54,853 bases of DNA. Source: Streptomyces sp. SID13726. Lineage in GTDB: Bacteria > Actinomycetota > Actinomycetes > Streptomycetales > Streptomycetaceae. A program made the translations under genes and the position numbers. The stretch covers positions 1 through 54,853 of the forward strand of contig NZ_JAAGLY010000039.1 in NCBI RefSeq assembly GCF_010548375.1. The letters are read 5' to 3'. Positions within the stretch are counted from its first letter, which is position 1; every line of letters starts with the position of its first letter. Positions 43,216-51,135 of this stretch are shown here, in pieces. The notes under the pieces were generated by a model. It was not told the DNA's origin and made no database searches. It saw nothing but the letters and a program-made list of their open reading frames with translations.

Positions 43216-43866
43216 GTGTCCCGCAAGATCCACGTGGACGCTGTGCTTGTTCAGGCCGTGATCGCCGGTGCGTTGTCCTTCGCCCACCTGCACGACCTCG
43301 CCGCCGCTGCCGGACAGACCGGATGGAAGGCCTGGGCCTACCCCATCTCCGTCGACCTGCTGCTGGTCGCGGTGTGGCGACGGCTGCGGACCGAGCGCTC
43401 GACGCTGGCCTGGTTCTGGTTCCTTATCGCCCTGGTCGCCTCGCTCGGCGCGAACATCGCCACCGCCGGGCTCCTCGACCTCGACCACGTTCCGGCCTGG
43501 CTGCGCATCCTCGTCGCCGGATGGCCCGCGCTGGCCTTCCTCGGCGGCACTCTCCTCGCCCACCAACCCGCCGCCCTCACAGCGGAGTTGGCACCTGAGC
43601 CGGTCTCCCGGCCCGCGCCGGTCGTCGACCTCGACCGCCCCGAGCCGTCCGCCCCGGCCCCCGAGATCACCATTCCCGAGCCGACCCCGGCCCTGCCCGA
43701 AGCAGCTCCGGCCCCGGTGGTGCCTCCGGCGCTGGTGGATCACGCCCGGAAGATCGCTGCCGATCACCGCTCGCGGACCGGCAGTGAGATCGACACCGCC
43801 ACCCTGCGCGCCCGGCTCGGCGTCCCCGAATCCCTCGCCGGAGCAATCGTCGCCCAACTCGCCTGA
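43216..43866 (+). CDS. Spread protein, DUF2637 (SpdB-like) membrane protein
   Basis: 216 residues from GTG 43216, with GGGAGGTGA upstream. Hydrophobic segments are seen near 10-30, 40-55, 65-90 and 95-115 (LAWFWFLIALVASLGANIAT). A Pro/Glu/Ala-rich linker (about 120-175) leads to a C-terminal helix-turn-helix-like segment (RTGSEIDTATLRARLGVPES). This is the usual layout of DUF2637 proteins of Streptomyces plasmids and AICEs, needed for intramycelial spread of incoming DNA. Confidence 0.85.
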   Translation: MSRKIHVDAVLVQAVIAGALSFAHLHDLAAAAGQTGWKAWAYPISVDLLLVAVWRRLRTERSTLAWFWFLIALVASLGANIATAGLLDLDHVPAWLRILVAGWPALAFLGGTLLAHQPAALTAELAPEPVSRPAPVVDLDRPEPSAPAPEITIPEPTPALPEAAPAPVVPPALVDHARKIAADHRSRTGSEIDTATLRARLGVPESLAGAIVAQLA

Positions 43867-43885
43867 CACATAAGGAGGTTCACCC

Positions 43886-44071
43886 GTGCGACCGAACCGC
43901 TTCTACGACGTGATCCGTATCGGCCCGGTCCGGGTCGGCACCTACAACAACGGACGCGGCCAGACCCGGCACACCGCCGCATGCACCGCCCCGAACTGCG
44001 GGTTCTCCACCGAACACCGCGACCGTTCGGCGGCCGAACTCGCCGCCCGCACCCACCGCTGCACCGGCTGA
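43886..44071 (+). CDS. Mobile element transfer protein (small, Cys-containing)
   Basis: 61 residues from GTG 43886, with a near-perfect AAGGAGG 7 bp upstream. It reads RFYDVIRIGPVRVGTYNNGR, then HTAACTAPNCGFSTEH, and ends ELAARTHRC. I recognise this as the small protein family annotated in Streptomyces AICEs as mobile element transfer protein. Three cysteines and His could bind zinc. It lies in a tight run of spread genes. Confidence 0.82.
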   Translation: MRPNRFYDVIRIGPVRVGTYNNGRGQTRHTAACTAPNCGFSTEHRDRSAAELAARTHRCTG

Positions 44072-44088
44072 CCGGGAGGACTGGACTC

Positions 44089-44454
44089 ATGGAGTTCCCC
44101 GAGGACCAGCTTCAGGCCGGTCATATCCCCGCCGACGTCTACCGGCGCATCCCGCCCGGCTCCGACTTGCGCAAGGTCGTGATCGTGCAGGAAGCCCCGC
44201 GCTCCTACAAGGGCCCGATCGTCCTGACCCTGGTCGTCGCCACCTCGGCCGTGGTCGTGCTGCTGGTGATCGCGTTCGTCGCTCAGATCGTTGCCGCGTC
44301 CGCGGTCGCGGTCCTCTCGGCCACGGGCGGACTCAGCTACACGATCAACCGGGGCGCCAAGAAGAAGCGGGAGTTATCCCGCGCGGGCACCCGCAGGCGC
44401 TCCCGCGCGCCGCGCAAGCACCCGGCCCGTTCAACGCGCCGACGTTTCAAGTGA
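44089..44454 (+). CDS. Small Spd-like membrane protein
   Basis: 121 residues from ATG 44089, with GGGAGGA upstream. A soluble head of ~42 residues is followed by two adjoining hydrophobic stretches (GPIVLTLVVATSAVVVLLVI and IVAASAVAVLSATG). A strongly basic tail follows (KKKRELSRAGTRRRSRAPRK). The pattern fits the small membrane spread proteins of these elements. The basic tail could contact DNA or lipids (inference). Confidence 0.7.
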   Translation: MEFPEDQLQAGHIPADVYRRIPPGSDLRKVVIVQEAPRSYKGPIVLTLVVATSAVVVLLVIAFVAQIVAASAVAVLSATGGLSYTINRGAKKKRELSRAGTRRRSRAPRKHPARSTRRRFK

Positions 44455-44549
44455 AGCCCTCCGGGGCGGCCTCAACCGCCAAGTTTCCGCCGCCCCGGAC
44501 GGCCCTGAACCGCTTCCAGATCTCCCGATCCGAAAGGGCTCCGTCCATC

Positions 44550-44735
44550 ATGCCTGTTCGCCTTGCGAACCGCCCGATCTGCCGCAACTGCGACGACTTC
44601 CCGGTCGTCTCGATCACCACCGGCGCTCGCCGCGTCGACGGCTCCCGCGTCCTGCTGCGCGTCGTCTGCCCCGTCTGCCAGGGCACCGGCCACGCGCACC
44701 ACGCCCCCGCCTCCCTCACTCGCGCGGGGAAGTGA
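44550..44735 (+). CDS. Small zinc-finger protein upstream of rep
   Basis: 61 residues from ATG 44550. CRNCDD near the start and CPVCQGTGH near residues 41-49 form a probable zinc site. It ends in LTRAGK, and its stop overlaps the GTG of the rep gene, so the two are coupled. Function unknown; similar small proteins lie at this place in other AICEs. Confidence 0.65.
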   Translation: MPVRLANRPICRNCDDFPVVSITTGARRVDGSRVLLRVVCPVCQGTGHAHHAPASLTRAGK

Positions 44736-46135
44736 TCGCGTTGACCGACACCGCCACCATGGCGGGCCTGGACCCGGCCACCCTCACCGACGTGCTGAGG
44801 CTGGCCGGGCACCCTGGCTTCGACCGCATCCAAGACCAGATCCGCCGCACCGGCGGCTGCGCCGACCCCATCCACCTTCAGGGCTCGACGGTCACCCGCG
44901 ACCGGGCCACCGGGCAGGCCCTGCACACCTACTCCACGGACACCGAGCCCGGTGGACGCCTCCGGATCGCGTGCGGCAACCGGCGGGCCTCACGCTGCCC
45001 CTCGTGCGCCTGGACCTACGCCGGAGACACCTACCACCTCATCCGCGCCGGACTCGTCGGCGACCCCGCCAAGGGCACCCCGCCCACCGTGCGGGACCAC
45101 CCGAGGGTGTTCGCCACCCTCACCGCACCCTCCTTCGGACCCGTCCACAACCGGCCCGGCAACAGGCCGTGCCGCTGCGGGGCCCGGCACCGTGAGGACG
45201 CTCCCGAACTCGGCACCCCGCTCAACCCCGCCTCGTACGACTACGCGGGCGCGGTGCTGTGGAACAACCACGCCTCCGAACTGTGGCGCTACTTCACGAT
45301 CTACCTCCGCCGCGAGATCGCCAAGCGGGCCGGACTCACCCAGAAAGCCGCCCGTGAACAGTCTCGTGTCTCCTTCGGCAAGGTCGCCGAATACCAGAAA
45401 CGCGGCGCCGTGCACTTCCACGCCGTGATCCGCTTCGACGGACCGGACGGGCCCGACGACTCGCCCCCAGCCTGGGCCACCCTCACCCTGCTCACCGACG
45501 CAATCGAGGCTGCCGCCGCCCGTGTCACGGTCGACATCCCCCGGGCCGGTGACCAACCGGCCCGCACCCTGCGGTGGGGCACCCAGCTCGACGTACAGCC
45601 CATCGGCGCCTTCGGCCACGGCGAGGAGATCACCGAAGCCGCCGTTGCCTCCTACGTCGCCAAGTACGCCACCAAAGCCGCCGAGACCACCGGCACCGTC
45701 GACCGCCGCGTCGGCAACAAAGAAGCCCTCGTGCTCCTCGGCGTCCCGGACCACCCCCGCCGCCTGATCGAAGCCTGCCTCGACCTCCACCGGCTCTACC
45801 CCGAACGCAAGCTCCTCGACTGGGCCCACATGCTCGGCTTCCGCGGGCACTTCTCCACCAAGTCCCGCCGCTACTCGACCACGTTGGGCGCCCTCCGGCA
45901 GGTCCGCGCCGACTACCGCGCCGCACAACAACGCCAAGCCCTCGGACTGCCCGACCCCGACGACAGCCCCGAGGCAACCACGCGCATCCTCGCGCACTGG
46001 GCCTACGCCGGTCACGGACACACCCCCGGCGAATCCTGGCTCGCCGCCAACATCCGCCGCGACATCCAACACAACCGCGAGACCGCCCGCGACGAACTAC
46101 CCGCCCTGCTCGAACTCGAAGGGGCGGCCGCATGA
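44732..46135 (+). CDS. repSA: Rolling-circle replication initiator (RepSA-like)
   Basis: 467 residues from GTG 44732; TTG 44741 and ATG 44759 are alternatives. A Cys-rich segment (CGNRRASRCPSCAWTYAGD; also CRCG) precedes the HUH nickase motif HFHAV (His228, His230). The tyrosine motif is SYVAKYATK with Tyr307 and Tyr311. This is the pSAM2/pIJ101 type of initiator, which nicks the double-strand origin and starts rolling-circle replication of the excised circle. Followed by xis with an ATGA overlap. Confidence 0.88.
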   Translation: MIALTDTATMAGLDPATLTDVLRLAGHPGFDRIQDQIRRTGGCADPIHLQGSTVTRDRATGQALHTYSTDTEPGGRLRIACGNRRASRCPSCAWTYAGDTYHLIRAGLVGDPAKGTPPTVRDHPRVFATLTAPSFGPVHNRPGNRPCRCGARHREDAPELGTPLNPASYDYAGAVLWNNHASELWRYFTIYLRREIAKRAGLTQKAAREQSRVSFGKVAEYQKRGAVHFHAVIRFDGPDGPDDSPPAWATLTLLTDAIEAAAARVTVDIPRAGDQPARTLRWGTQLDVQPIGAFGHGEEITEAAVASYVAKYATKAAETTGTVDRRVGNKEALVLLGVPDHPRRLIEACLDLHRLYPERKLLDWAHMLGFRGHFSTKSRRYSTTLGALRQVRADYRAAQQRQALGLPDPDDSPEATTRILAHWAYAGHGHTPGESWLAANIRRDIQHNRETARDELPALLELEGAAA

Positions 46136-46320
46136 CAACTGCCCCTGTAGAGCTGCTGACCGTGCCGGAGGTCATGACGCGGCTGAAGTACGGCCGGAGC
46201 AAGGTCTACGACCTGATCCGCTCGAAGCGGCTCGCCTCGTTCACCGAGGGACGGTGCCGCCGGATCCCCGAGAGCGCGCTTCAGGACTACATCCGCACCC
46301 GACTTGAGGAGGCAGCCTGA
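46132..46320 (+). CDS. xis: Excisionase-like helix-turn-helix protein
   Basis: 62 residues from ATG 46132, overlapping the rep stop. MerR-like winged helix: LLTVPEVMTRLKYGRSKVYDLI, then RLASFTEGRCRRIPESALQDYI (each interrupted by a turn). This is the standard AICE excisionase, which bends the att arms and directs Int toward excision. Its stop TGA overlaps the ATG of int (TGATG). Confidence 0.88.
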   Translation: MTTAPVELLTVPEVMTRLKYGRSKVYDLIRSKRLASFTEGRCRRIPESALQDYIRTRLEEAA

Positions 46321-47528
46321 TGCCCCCTCGCAAGCGGAACCCGAATGGCGCGGGCACGGTCACGAAGCGGGCTGATGGCCGCTACCAGGCAGCGGTGTAC
46401 GTCCCTCAGCCGGACGGCACCACGAAGCGGAAGTTCGCGTACGGCAAGACCTTCGAGGAGTGCGACCGAAAGCGCCGAGAGCTGATCGATCGTGCCAACG
46501 GCGGCATCCCGACGCCCACGCGGGACATGACGCTTGGTCAGTGGTTCGACTACTGGCTTGAGATCATCGTGAAGCCCAACCTCGCCCCGAACAGCTACCG
46601 GGCGTACGAGACGGCCGTACGTAACCACCTGCGTCCACGTCTCGGCTCGAAGGTGATGCTCAAGCTCGGTGTCAGGGAGCTGCGAGGGGCCATGCAGGCG
46701 CTCGTAGACGAGCAAGGTGCCAAGACCGCCAAGCGGGCTCTTCGGGTCCTCTCGGCAGCGCTCACGGCCGCGATGGTCGAAGACATCGGGGTGACCCGGA
46801 ACGTCGCCAAGCTCGTGCACGTCCGCGCGTCCACGGACAGCGGCAAGAGCTGGGATGCGGTGACGGTGCTCCGCTTCCTGGCGGCGGCTCGTCGGCTCAG
46901 CCCGTACTTCCCGGCCTTCCTGTTGATCTGTCTTCTGGGCCTGCGCCGTGCTGAGGTGTGCGGCCTGCGCTGGGAGAACCTTGACCTGGACAACCGGATC
47001 GTGTGGGTGGAACAGCAACGCCAGCGCAGCAGCGCGGGCACGATTGATGATGCGGAACTCAAGACCGAGACGTCGAAGGCACCTCTACCACTGCCCGCTC
47101 AGTGCATCGCTCCCCTGCGTTGGACCCGGATGCGCACCGCCTGGCTCCGCGAGCGAGCGATCAGCCGAGGGCGCTTCTGGTTCGAGGACCCTGACGCGCA
47201 CGTGTTCATCACCCGCACCGGCCGTCCGCTCACCGCGCCGCACCTCTTTCTCGTGCTGCAACGGATCATCACGAAGGAAGGGCTCGGCAAGATGAACCCG
47301 AAGGGACTGCGCAAGTCCGTCGGCACGCTCCTGGTCCACCTCCGTGTGCATCCGAGGATCATCAAAGCGATCCTCCGGCACAGCCGGATCGCGACCACCT
47401 TGGACATCTACGCTGAGGCTCTGGACCCGGACGTCATCGAGGCTGTCGGCCAGCTTGACCGGCTGCTCCGGCAACCGGCGCGGCTCCGCGAACTGGAGGC
47501 TGCATCGAGCCTGAAAACCGCCGCTTGA
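46320..47528 (+). CDS. int: Tyrosine-recombinase integrase
   Basis: 402 residues from ATG 46320. The N-terminal arm-binding domain (~1-60) and SAM-like core-binding domain (~70-165, WFDYWLEIIVKPNLAPNSYR) are followed by the catalytic domain. Arg209 in LLGLRRAEVCGL, a Lys in LKTETSKAPLPLP, Arg331, His354 in LRHSRIATT and the nucleophile Tyr364 in LDIYAEA are present. The first His of the usual H-x-x-R box is Lys328 (PKGLRKSVGTLL). The gene lies 80 bp from the right att core. The stop codon falls inside the right arm repeat. Confidence 0.93.
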   Translation: MPPRKRNPNGAGTVTKRADGRYQAAVYVPQPDGTTKRKFAYGKTFEECDRKRRELIDRANGGIPTPTRDMTLGQWFDYWLEIIVKPNLAPNSYRAYETAVRNHLRPRLGSKVMLKLGVRELRGAMQALVDEQGAKTAKRALRVLSAALTAAMVEDIGVTRNVAKLVHVRASTDSGKSWDAVTVLRFLAAARRLSPYFPAFLLICLLGLRRAEVCGLRWENLDLDNRIVWVEQQRQRSSAGTIDDAELKTETSKAPLPLPAQCIAPLRWTRMRTAWLRERAISRGRFWFEDPDAHVFITRTGRPLTAPHLFLVLQRIITKEGLGKMNPKGLRKSVGTLLVHLRVHPRIIKAILRHSRIATTLDIYAEALDPDVIEAVGQLDRLLRQPARLRELEAASSLKTAA

Positions 47529-47546
47529 TGTCACCAACTGATGTCA
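47525..47546 (+). repeat. Right arm-type repeat, overlapping the int stop
   Basis: A 22-bp block with GATGTCA units, 20 of 22 bases identical to 38704-38725 and in the same orientation, 62 bp from the attR core. The paired positions on both sides of the core in the circular form suggest Int/Xis arm sites. Confidence 0.55.
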
Positions 47547-47547
47547 C

Positions 47548-47585
47548 GGCCCCTCGCCTCGCGCATCGTCGCAGGCAGAGGGGCC
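47548..47585. terminator. Hairpin after int
   Basis: GGCCCCTC (47548-47555) pairs with GAGGGGCC (47578-47585); GCC (47556-47558) with GGC (47574-47576) extends the stem past one bulge. It would end int transcription and may also stop antisense transcripts from the displaced mtrA promoter. Confidence 0.65.
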
Positions 47586-47608
47586 GTTGGCGTTGATCAG
47601 GGCGAGAG

Positions 47609-47636
47609 CATCCCATTCTCATAACAGTGGCGAAGG
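47609..47636. repeat. attR core
   Basis: 28 bp identical to the attL core at 38602-38629. On the minus strand it still carries the ATG that once belonged to mtrA, now followed by CTC TCG CCC TGA, a four-codon ORF. Confidence 0.92.
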
Positions 47637-47733
47637 CAGTGGTGAGATAGGTCACCGGCCAGTGACCTTAGTCGTACCGGGCAGTCACTGTCTGCCCTCG
47701 GCAGCCGCCGTGGGTGTCAGCCGTCGATGTCAG
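47637..47733 (-). promoter_or_regulatory. Displaced native mtrA promoter region
   Basis: Chromosomal DNA between attR and mtnA that should have been upstream of mtrA before integration. It holds GTCAC-N6-GTGAC (47651-47666), GTCAC (47684-47688) and GTCAG-N8-GTCAG (47716-47733), each matching the element copy at the same distance from the core. It now points into the element, antisense to int. Confidence 0.65.
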
Positions 47734-47760
47734 GCGAGTCGCGTGGCCTCCGCACCCGGA

Positions 47761-48909
47761 TCAGCTGATTGTCACCTGCCGGGCCCTGGCGCACAGCTCG
47801 GCGAGAGCCTCGGTCGTCACCGGCGACACCACTCCCTCCTCCGTGACGATCGCGGTCACCAGTTCGGGTGGTGTCACGTCGAACGCCGGGTTGTACGCCT
47901 GCGTCCCCAGCGGCGCCACCGGAATCCCGCCACCCGCCTCCGCTCCCGCCACCGGAACCTGGGGCGCCGCGATCTCGGTCACCTCGTGCCCGGCCCGCTG
48001 CTCCACCTCGATCGCCGCACCGTCCGGCGTCTCCTGGTCCACCGTGGTCAAGGGCGCCACCACGATGAACGGCACATGGTGGTACCGGGCGAGCACCGCG
48101 AGCGGATAGCTCCCCACCTTGTTCGCCACCGACCCGTCGGCCGCGATCCGGTCCGCCCCGATCAGCACCGCATCCACCTCCCCGGCCGCGAACAGCGAGC
48201 CCGCCGCGTTGTCGGTCAGCAGGGTGTACGCCATCCCGCTGCGCGCCGCCTCGTACGCCGTCAGCCGGGCGCCCTGCAACAACGGACGCGTCTCGTCGAC
48301 CCACAGCCGCCGCAGCCGCCCCGCGCGATGAGCCGCCAGCGCCACCGCGAACGCCGTCCCCTCACCGCCCGACACCAGCGAACCGGTGTTGCAGTGCGTC
48401 AGGACCCGGTGCCCGCCGCCCGGCAGCAGCTCGTCCAGCAGCGCCAGCCCACGCTCGGCCATCGCGGCACTGGCCGCGGCGTCCTCCTGGTGCAGCCCGC
48501 GCGCCGCCGCCAGCGCCGCCCCGGCCGCCCGCTCCTGATCGCCGGCCCTGCCGAGCTCGGCCCGGTACGCGGCCTGGGCTCTGCGCACCCCCACGGCGAG
48601 GTTCACCGCGGTGGGACGCGCGCCCGCCAGTACGGCCGCCGCCTCGTCCACGTCGAACCCACGCGCGGCGGCGAGCGCGACCCCGTATGCCCCCGCGATC
48701 CCGAGCAGCGGCGCCCCGCGCACGGCGAGCGAACGGATCGCCTCCACCAGCGCGGACGCGTCCGTACAGACCAGTTCGACCTCCTCGGCCGGCAGCCTCG
48801 TCTGGTCGAGAAGCACCAGTACGGGACCTTCGGGTGGCTCCTCCCAGCGGATCGCCGGTATCTCGGTGGGCTTGCTGTCCTCGCCGGATTGCGCGTACTG
48901 ATCAGCCAT
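47761..48909 (-). CDS. mtnA: S-methyl-5-thioribose-1-phosphate isomerase
   Basis: 382 residues from ATG 48909. It belongs to the methionine salvage pathway and converts methylthioribose-1-phosphate to methylthioribulose-1-phosphate. Family motifs: SLAVRGAPLLGIAGAYGVAL, TAVNLAVGVRRA, the catalytic Cys region LTHCNTGSLV, and the catalytic Asp in LIGADRIAADGSVANKVGSY. AYNPAFDVTPPELVTAIVTE near the C-terminus is also typical. Before the AICE inserted, this gene was probably next to mtrA. Confidence 0.96.
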   Translation of the reverse strand: MADQYAQSGEDSKPTEIPAIRWEEPPEGPVLVLLDQTRLPAEEVELVCTDASALVEAIRSLAVRGAPLLGIAGAYGVALAAARGFDVDEAAAVLAGARPTAVNLAVGVRRAQAAYRAELGRAGDQERAAGAALAAARGLHQEDAAASAAMAERGLALLDELLPGGGHRVLTHCNTGSLVSGGEGTAFAVALAAHRAGRLRRLWVDETRPLLQGARLTAYEAARSGMAYTLLTDNAAGSLFAAGEVDAVLIGADRIAADGSVANKVGSYPLAVLARYHHVPFIVVAPLTTVDQETPDGAAIEVEQRAGHEVTEIAAPQVPVAGAEAGGGIPVAPLGTQAYNPAFDVTPPELVTAIVTEEGVVSPVTTEALAELCARARQVTIS

Positions 48910-49049
48910 GCGGTCAGTCTGCCCCTTGTCCGGCGGACTATTGAAGGTGTGCAGCCCATACCGCGGCTGGTCCTTCGGTGACCACCCCATGGCACGATGG
49001 CTGCCAACCTGCCGCCGCGACCGCGGACGGGCACCGTGAAGGAGCGACG

Positions 49050-50375
49050 ATGAAAGACACTCCGGGCTGGGCCTCGCCCGGATCCGCCCCGTCCGAAGGA
49101 CACGAGCCCGGCACGTCCGGTCCCACCGAGCCCGCCGACGCGAACACCGCTCAGCAGCCGGAGGACGCCCCGCAGGACACCGGCCCGAAGTGGTCCCAGG
49201 AACAGCCGCCACCCGGCCAGTGGTCCGCGCCCGCAGGCCCCGCGGCTCCCCCACAGGCCCCGCCGCCCCCGCCTCCCGGCCCGGGCTGGGGCTCCCAGCC
49301 CCCCGCCCGCCCGCCCGGCGGCCACAACCCTCCCCCCGGCTGGGGCGGCGGCTACGGCCACCCCGGCTACGGCGGCTGGGGCGGCCCCCCGCCCGCGGCC
49401 AAGCCCGGTGTGATCCCGCTGCGCCCGCTCGGCGTGGGCGAGATCCTCGACGGCGCCGTCTCCACCATGCGCACCTACTGGCGCACGGTCCTCGGCATCT
49501 CGCTGACCGTCGCGGTCGTGACCCAGGTCCTCGTCATCCTGCTCCAGGGCTTCGTCCTGAACGACAGCGCCGGCACCGAGGCCCTCAACGACCCCAGCGC
49601 CAGCGCCGAGGAACTGAGCCGCGCCCTGGGCGAGACCCTGGTCGGCACCAGCGTCGTCTTCCTGATCTCCCTGATCGGCACCGTCGCCGCGACCGCGCTG
49701 CTCACGACCGTCACCAGCCGGGCCGTACTCGGCAAGCCCGTCACCACCTCCGAGGCCTGGCGTGACGCCCGCCCGCAGGTGCCCAAGCTGTTCGGCCTGA
49801 TCTTCCTGCTGCTGCTCATCACCTTCGGCGTGATCCTCGTGGGCGCCCTGCCCGGCATCCTCGTCGCCGCCTCGGGCTCGAACGGCGGCGGCATCGCCCT
49901 CGCCGTCCTCGGCATCGTCGGCGCCGCCGTCGTCGCGGTGTGGCTGATGATCCGCTTCTCGCTGGCCTCGCCCGCGCTGATGCTGGAGAAGCAGAGCATC
50001 GTGAAGTCGATGAGCCGCTCCGTCAAGCTGGTCCGCGGCTCCTGGTGGCGGGTCCTGGGCATCCAGCTGCTGGCCACGATCATCGCGAACATCGTCGCCG
50101 CGATCGTCGTCCTCCCCTTCACCTTCCTCGCCGCGGCACTGAGCGGCGAAGGCGTCGGCGGCTTCGTCGAAGGCACCGGCGACCTCGGCTGGACGTTCCT
50201 CATCGTCAGCGGCATCGGCTCGGTGATCGGCTCCATGATCACCTTCCCGATCACGGCCGGCGTCACCGTGCTCCTCTACATCGACCAGCGCATCCGCCGC
50301 GAGGCCCTCGACCTCGAACTGGCCCGCGCGGCAGGCGTCCAGGGCTACGGCACCGACCCCGCCCCCGGGAGCTGA
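49050..50375 (+). CDS. Pro/Gly-rich multi-pass membrane protein
   Basis: 441 residues from ATG 49050, with AAGGAG upstream. The first ~115 residues are a cytoplasmic-type tail rich in Pro, Gly, Trp and Gln (PPPPPPGPGWGSQPP). About six hydrophobic segments follow, beginning near residue 140 (GVGEILDGAVSTMRTYWRTV precedes it). The membrane part resembles the membrane domain found with glycerophosphoryl diester phosphodiesterases, but no catalytic domain is present. It is the first gene of a set with DUF4129, DUF4350, MoxR and DUF58 proteins. No function can be assigned. Confidence 0.75.
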   Translation: MKDTPGWASPGSAPSEGHEPGTSGPTEPADANTAQQPEDAPQDTGPKWSQEQPPPGQWSAPAGPAAPPQAPPPPPPGPGWGSQPPARPPGGHNPPPGWGGGYGHPGYGGWGGPPPAAKPGVIPLRPLGVGEILDGAVSTMRTYWRTVLGISLTVAVVTQVLVILLQGFVLNDSAGTEALNDPSASAEELSRALGETLVGTSVVFLISLIGTVAATALLTTVTSRAVLGKPVTTSEAWRDARPQVPKLFGLIFLLLLITFGVILVGALPGILVAASGSNGGGIALAVLGIVGAAVVAVWLMIRFSLASPALMLEKQSIVKSMSRSVKLVRGSWWRVLGIQLLATIIANIVAAIVVLPFTFLAAALSGEGVGGFVEGTGDLGWTFLIVSGIGSVIGSMITFPITAGVTVLLYIDQRIRREALDLELARAAGVQGYGTDPAPGS

Positions 50376-50379
50376 TGCG

Positions 50380-51135
50380 GTGAACGTGCCGGGGGGAGTG
50401 CTCACCATGCTGCGCGCCGACGGCATCTCGGTGCTGTCACTGGCACGGTCGTCCGACGAGCCGCCGGTGACGATCCCGCGCGACCCCGCGCGGGAGGCGG
50501 CCCGCCGCGAGCTGTCCAAGCGGATGTACCACGAGAACGACCCCAGCTGGTTCCAGCGCGCCCTCAACGCCTTCTGGGACTGGGTCGACAAGCTGTTCAA
50601 CACCGCCGCGTCCGCGACCCCTGGAGGACCGCTCGGCCTGGTCGTCGTGATCCTGGCCGTCCTCCTGGTCGCCGGCGCGCTGTGGTGGCGCCTGGGCACC
50701 CCCCACCGCGGCGCCACCTCCTCCGCCGCCCTGTTCGACGACCGCCCCCGCAGCGCCGCCGACCACCGCGCCGCAGCCGAGGCCCACGCCGCCCAGGGCC
50801 ACTGGAACCAGGCCGTCCAGGAGCGCATGCGCGCCATAGTCCGCTCCCTGGAGGAACGCACCCTCCTCGACATACGCCCGGGCCGCACCGCGGACGAGGC
50901 CGCGGCGGAAGCGGGCCGCGCCCTGCCCTCCCACGCGGACCGACTGCGCTCCGCCGCCCGGGACTTCGACGACGTCACATACGGCGGCCGGGCCGCGTCC
51001 GAGCCGTCGTACCACCGCATCGCCGAACTCGACCACGACCTGGAACGCACCAAGCCCCTGCTCGCGAACAGCACCAGCGCCACGAGCGGCAGCCACAGCG
51101 CGGACCAGGACGCCCGCCCGGGAGCCGCCGAATGA
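50380..51135 (+). CDS. DUF4129-domain membrane protein
   Basis: 251 residues from GTG 50380 (ATG 50407 is an alternative). One hydrophobic segment lies near 87-105 (LGLVVVILAVLLVAGALWW). The C-terminal domain has the DUF4129 pattern: AEAHAAQGHWNQAVQERMRA, LEERTLLDIRPGRTADEAAA and ARDFDDVTYGGR. Such proteins accompany MoxR/DUF58 pairs and transglutaminase-like proteins in actinobacteria. The stop overlaps the next start (ATGA). Confidence 0.82.
   Translation: MNVPGGVLTMLRADGISVLSLARSSDEPPVTIPRDPAREAARRELSKRMYHENDPSWFQRALNAFWDWVDKLFNTAASATPGGPLGLVVVILAVLLVAGALWWRLGTPHRGATSSAALFDDRPRSAADHRAAAEAHAAQGHWNQAVQERMRAIVRSLEERTLLDIRPGRTADEAAAEAGRALPSHADRLRSAARDFDDVTYGGRAASEPSYHRIAELDHDLERTKPLLANSTSATSGSHSADQDARPGAAE

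Larger units (their letters stand above)
38602..47636 (+). mobile_element. Integrated AICE (pSAM2-like, 9,007-bp unit) at the mtrA 5' end
   Basis: The ends are exact 28-bp direct repeats (38602-38629 and 47609-47636), 9,007 bp apart. The contents fit an actinomycete integrative and conjugative element: GntR repressor, Pra-like protein, TraB-type FtsK translocase, small spread proteins, rolling-circle Rep, Xis and tyrosine integrase, with int next to one end. Part of it, especially 38.7-41.2 kb, is visibly less GC-rich than the flanks. It separates mtrA from mtnA, which I recall as adjacent genes in S. coelicolor. No tRNA gene is at either end, which is unusual because most AICEs use tRNA genes. 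Confidence 0.92.
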
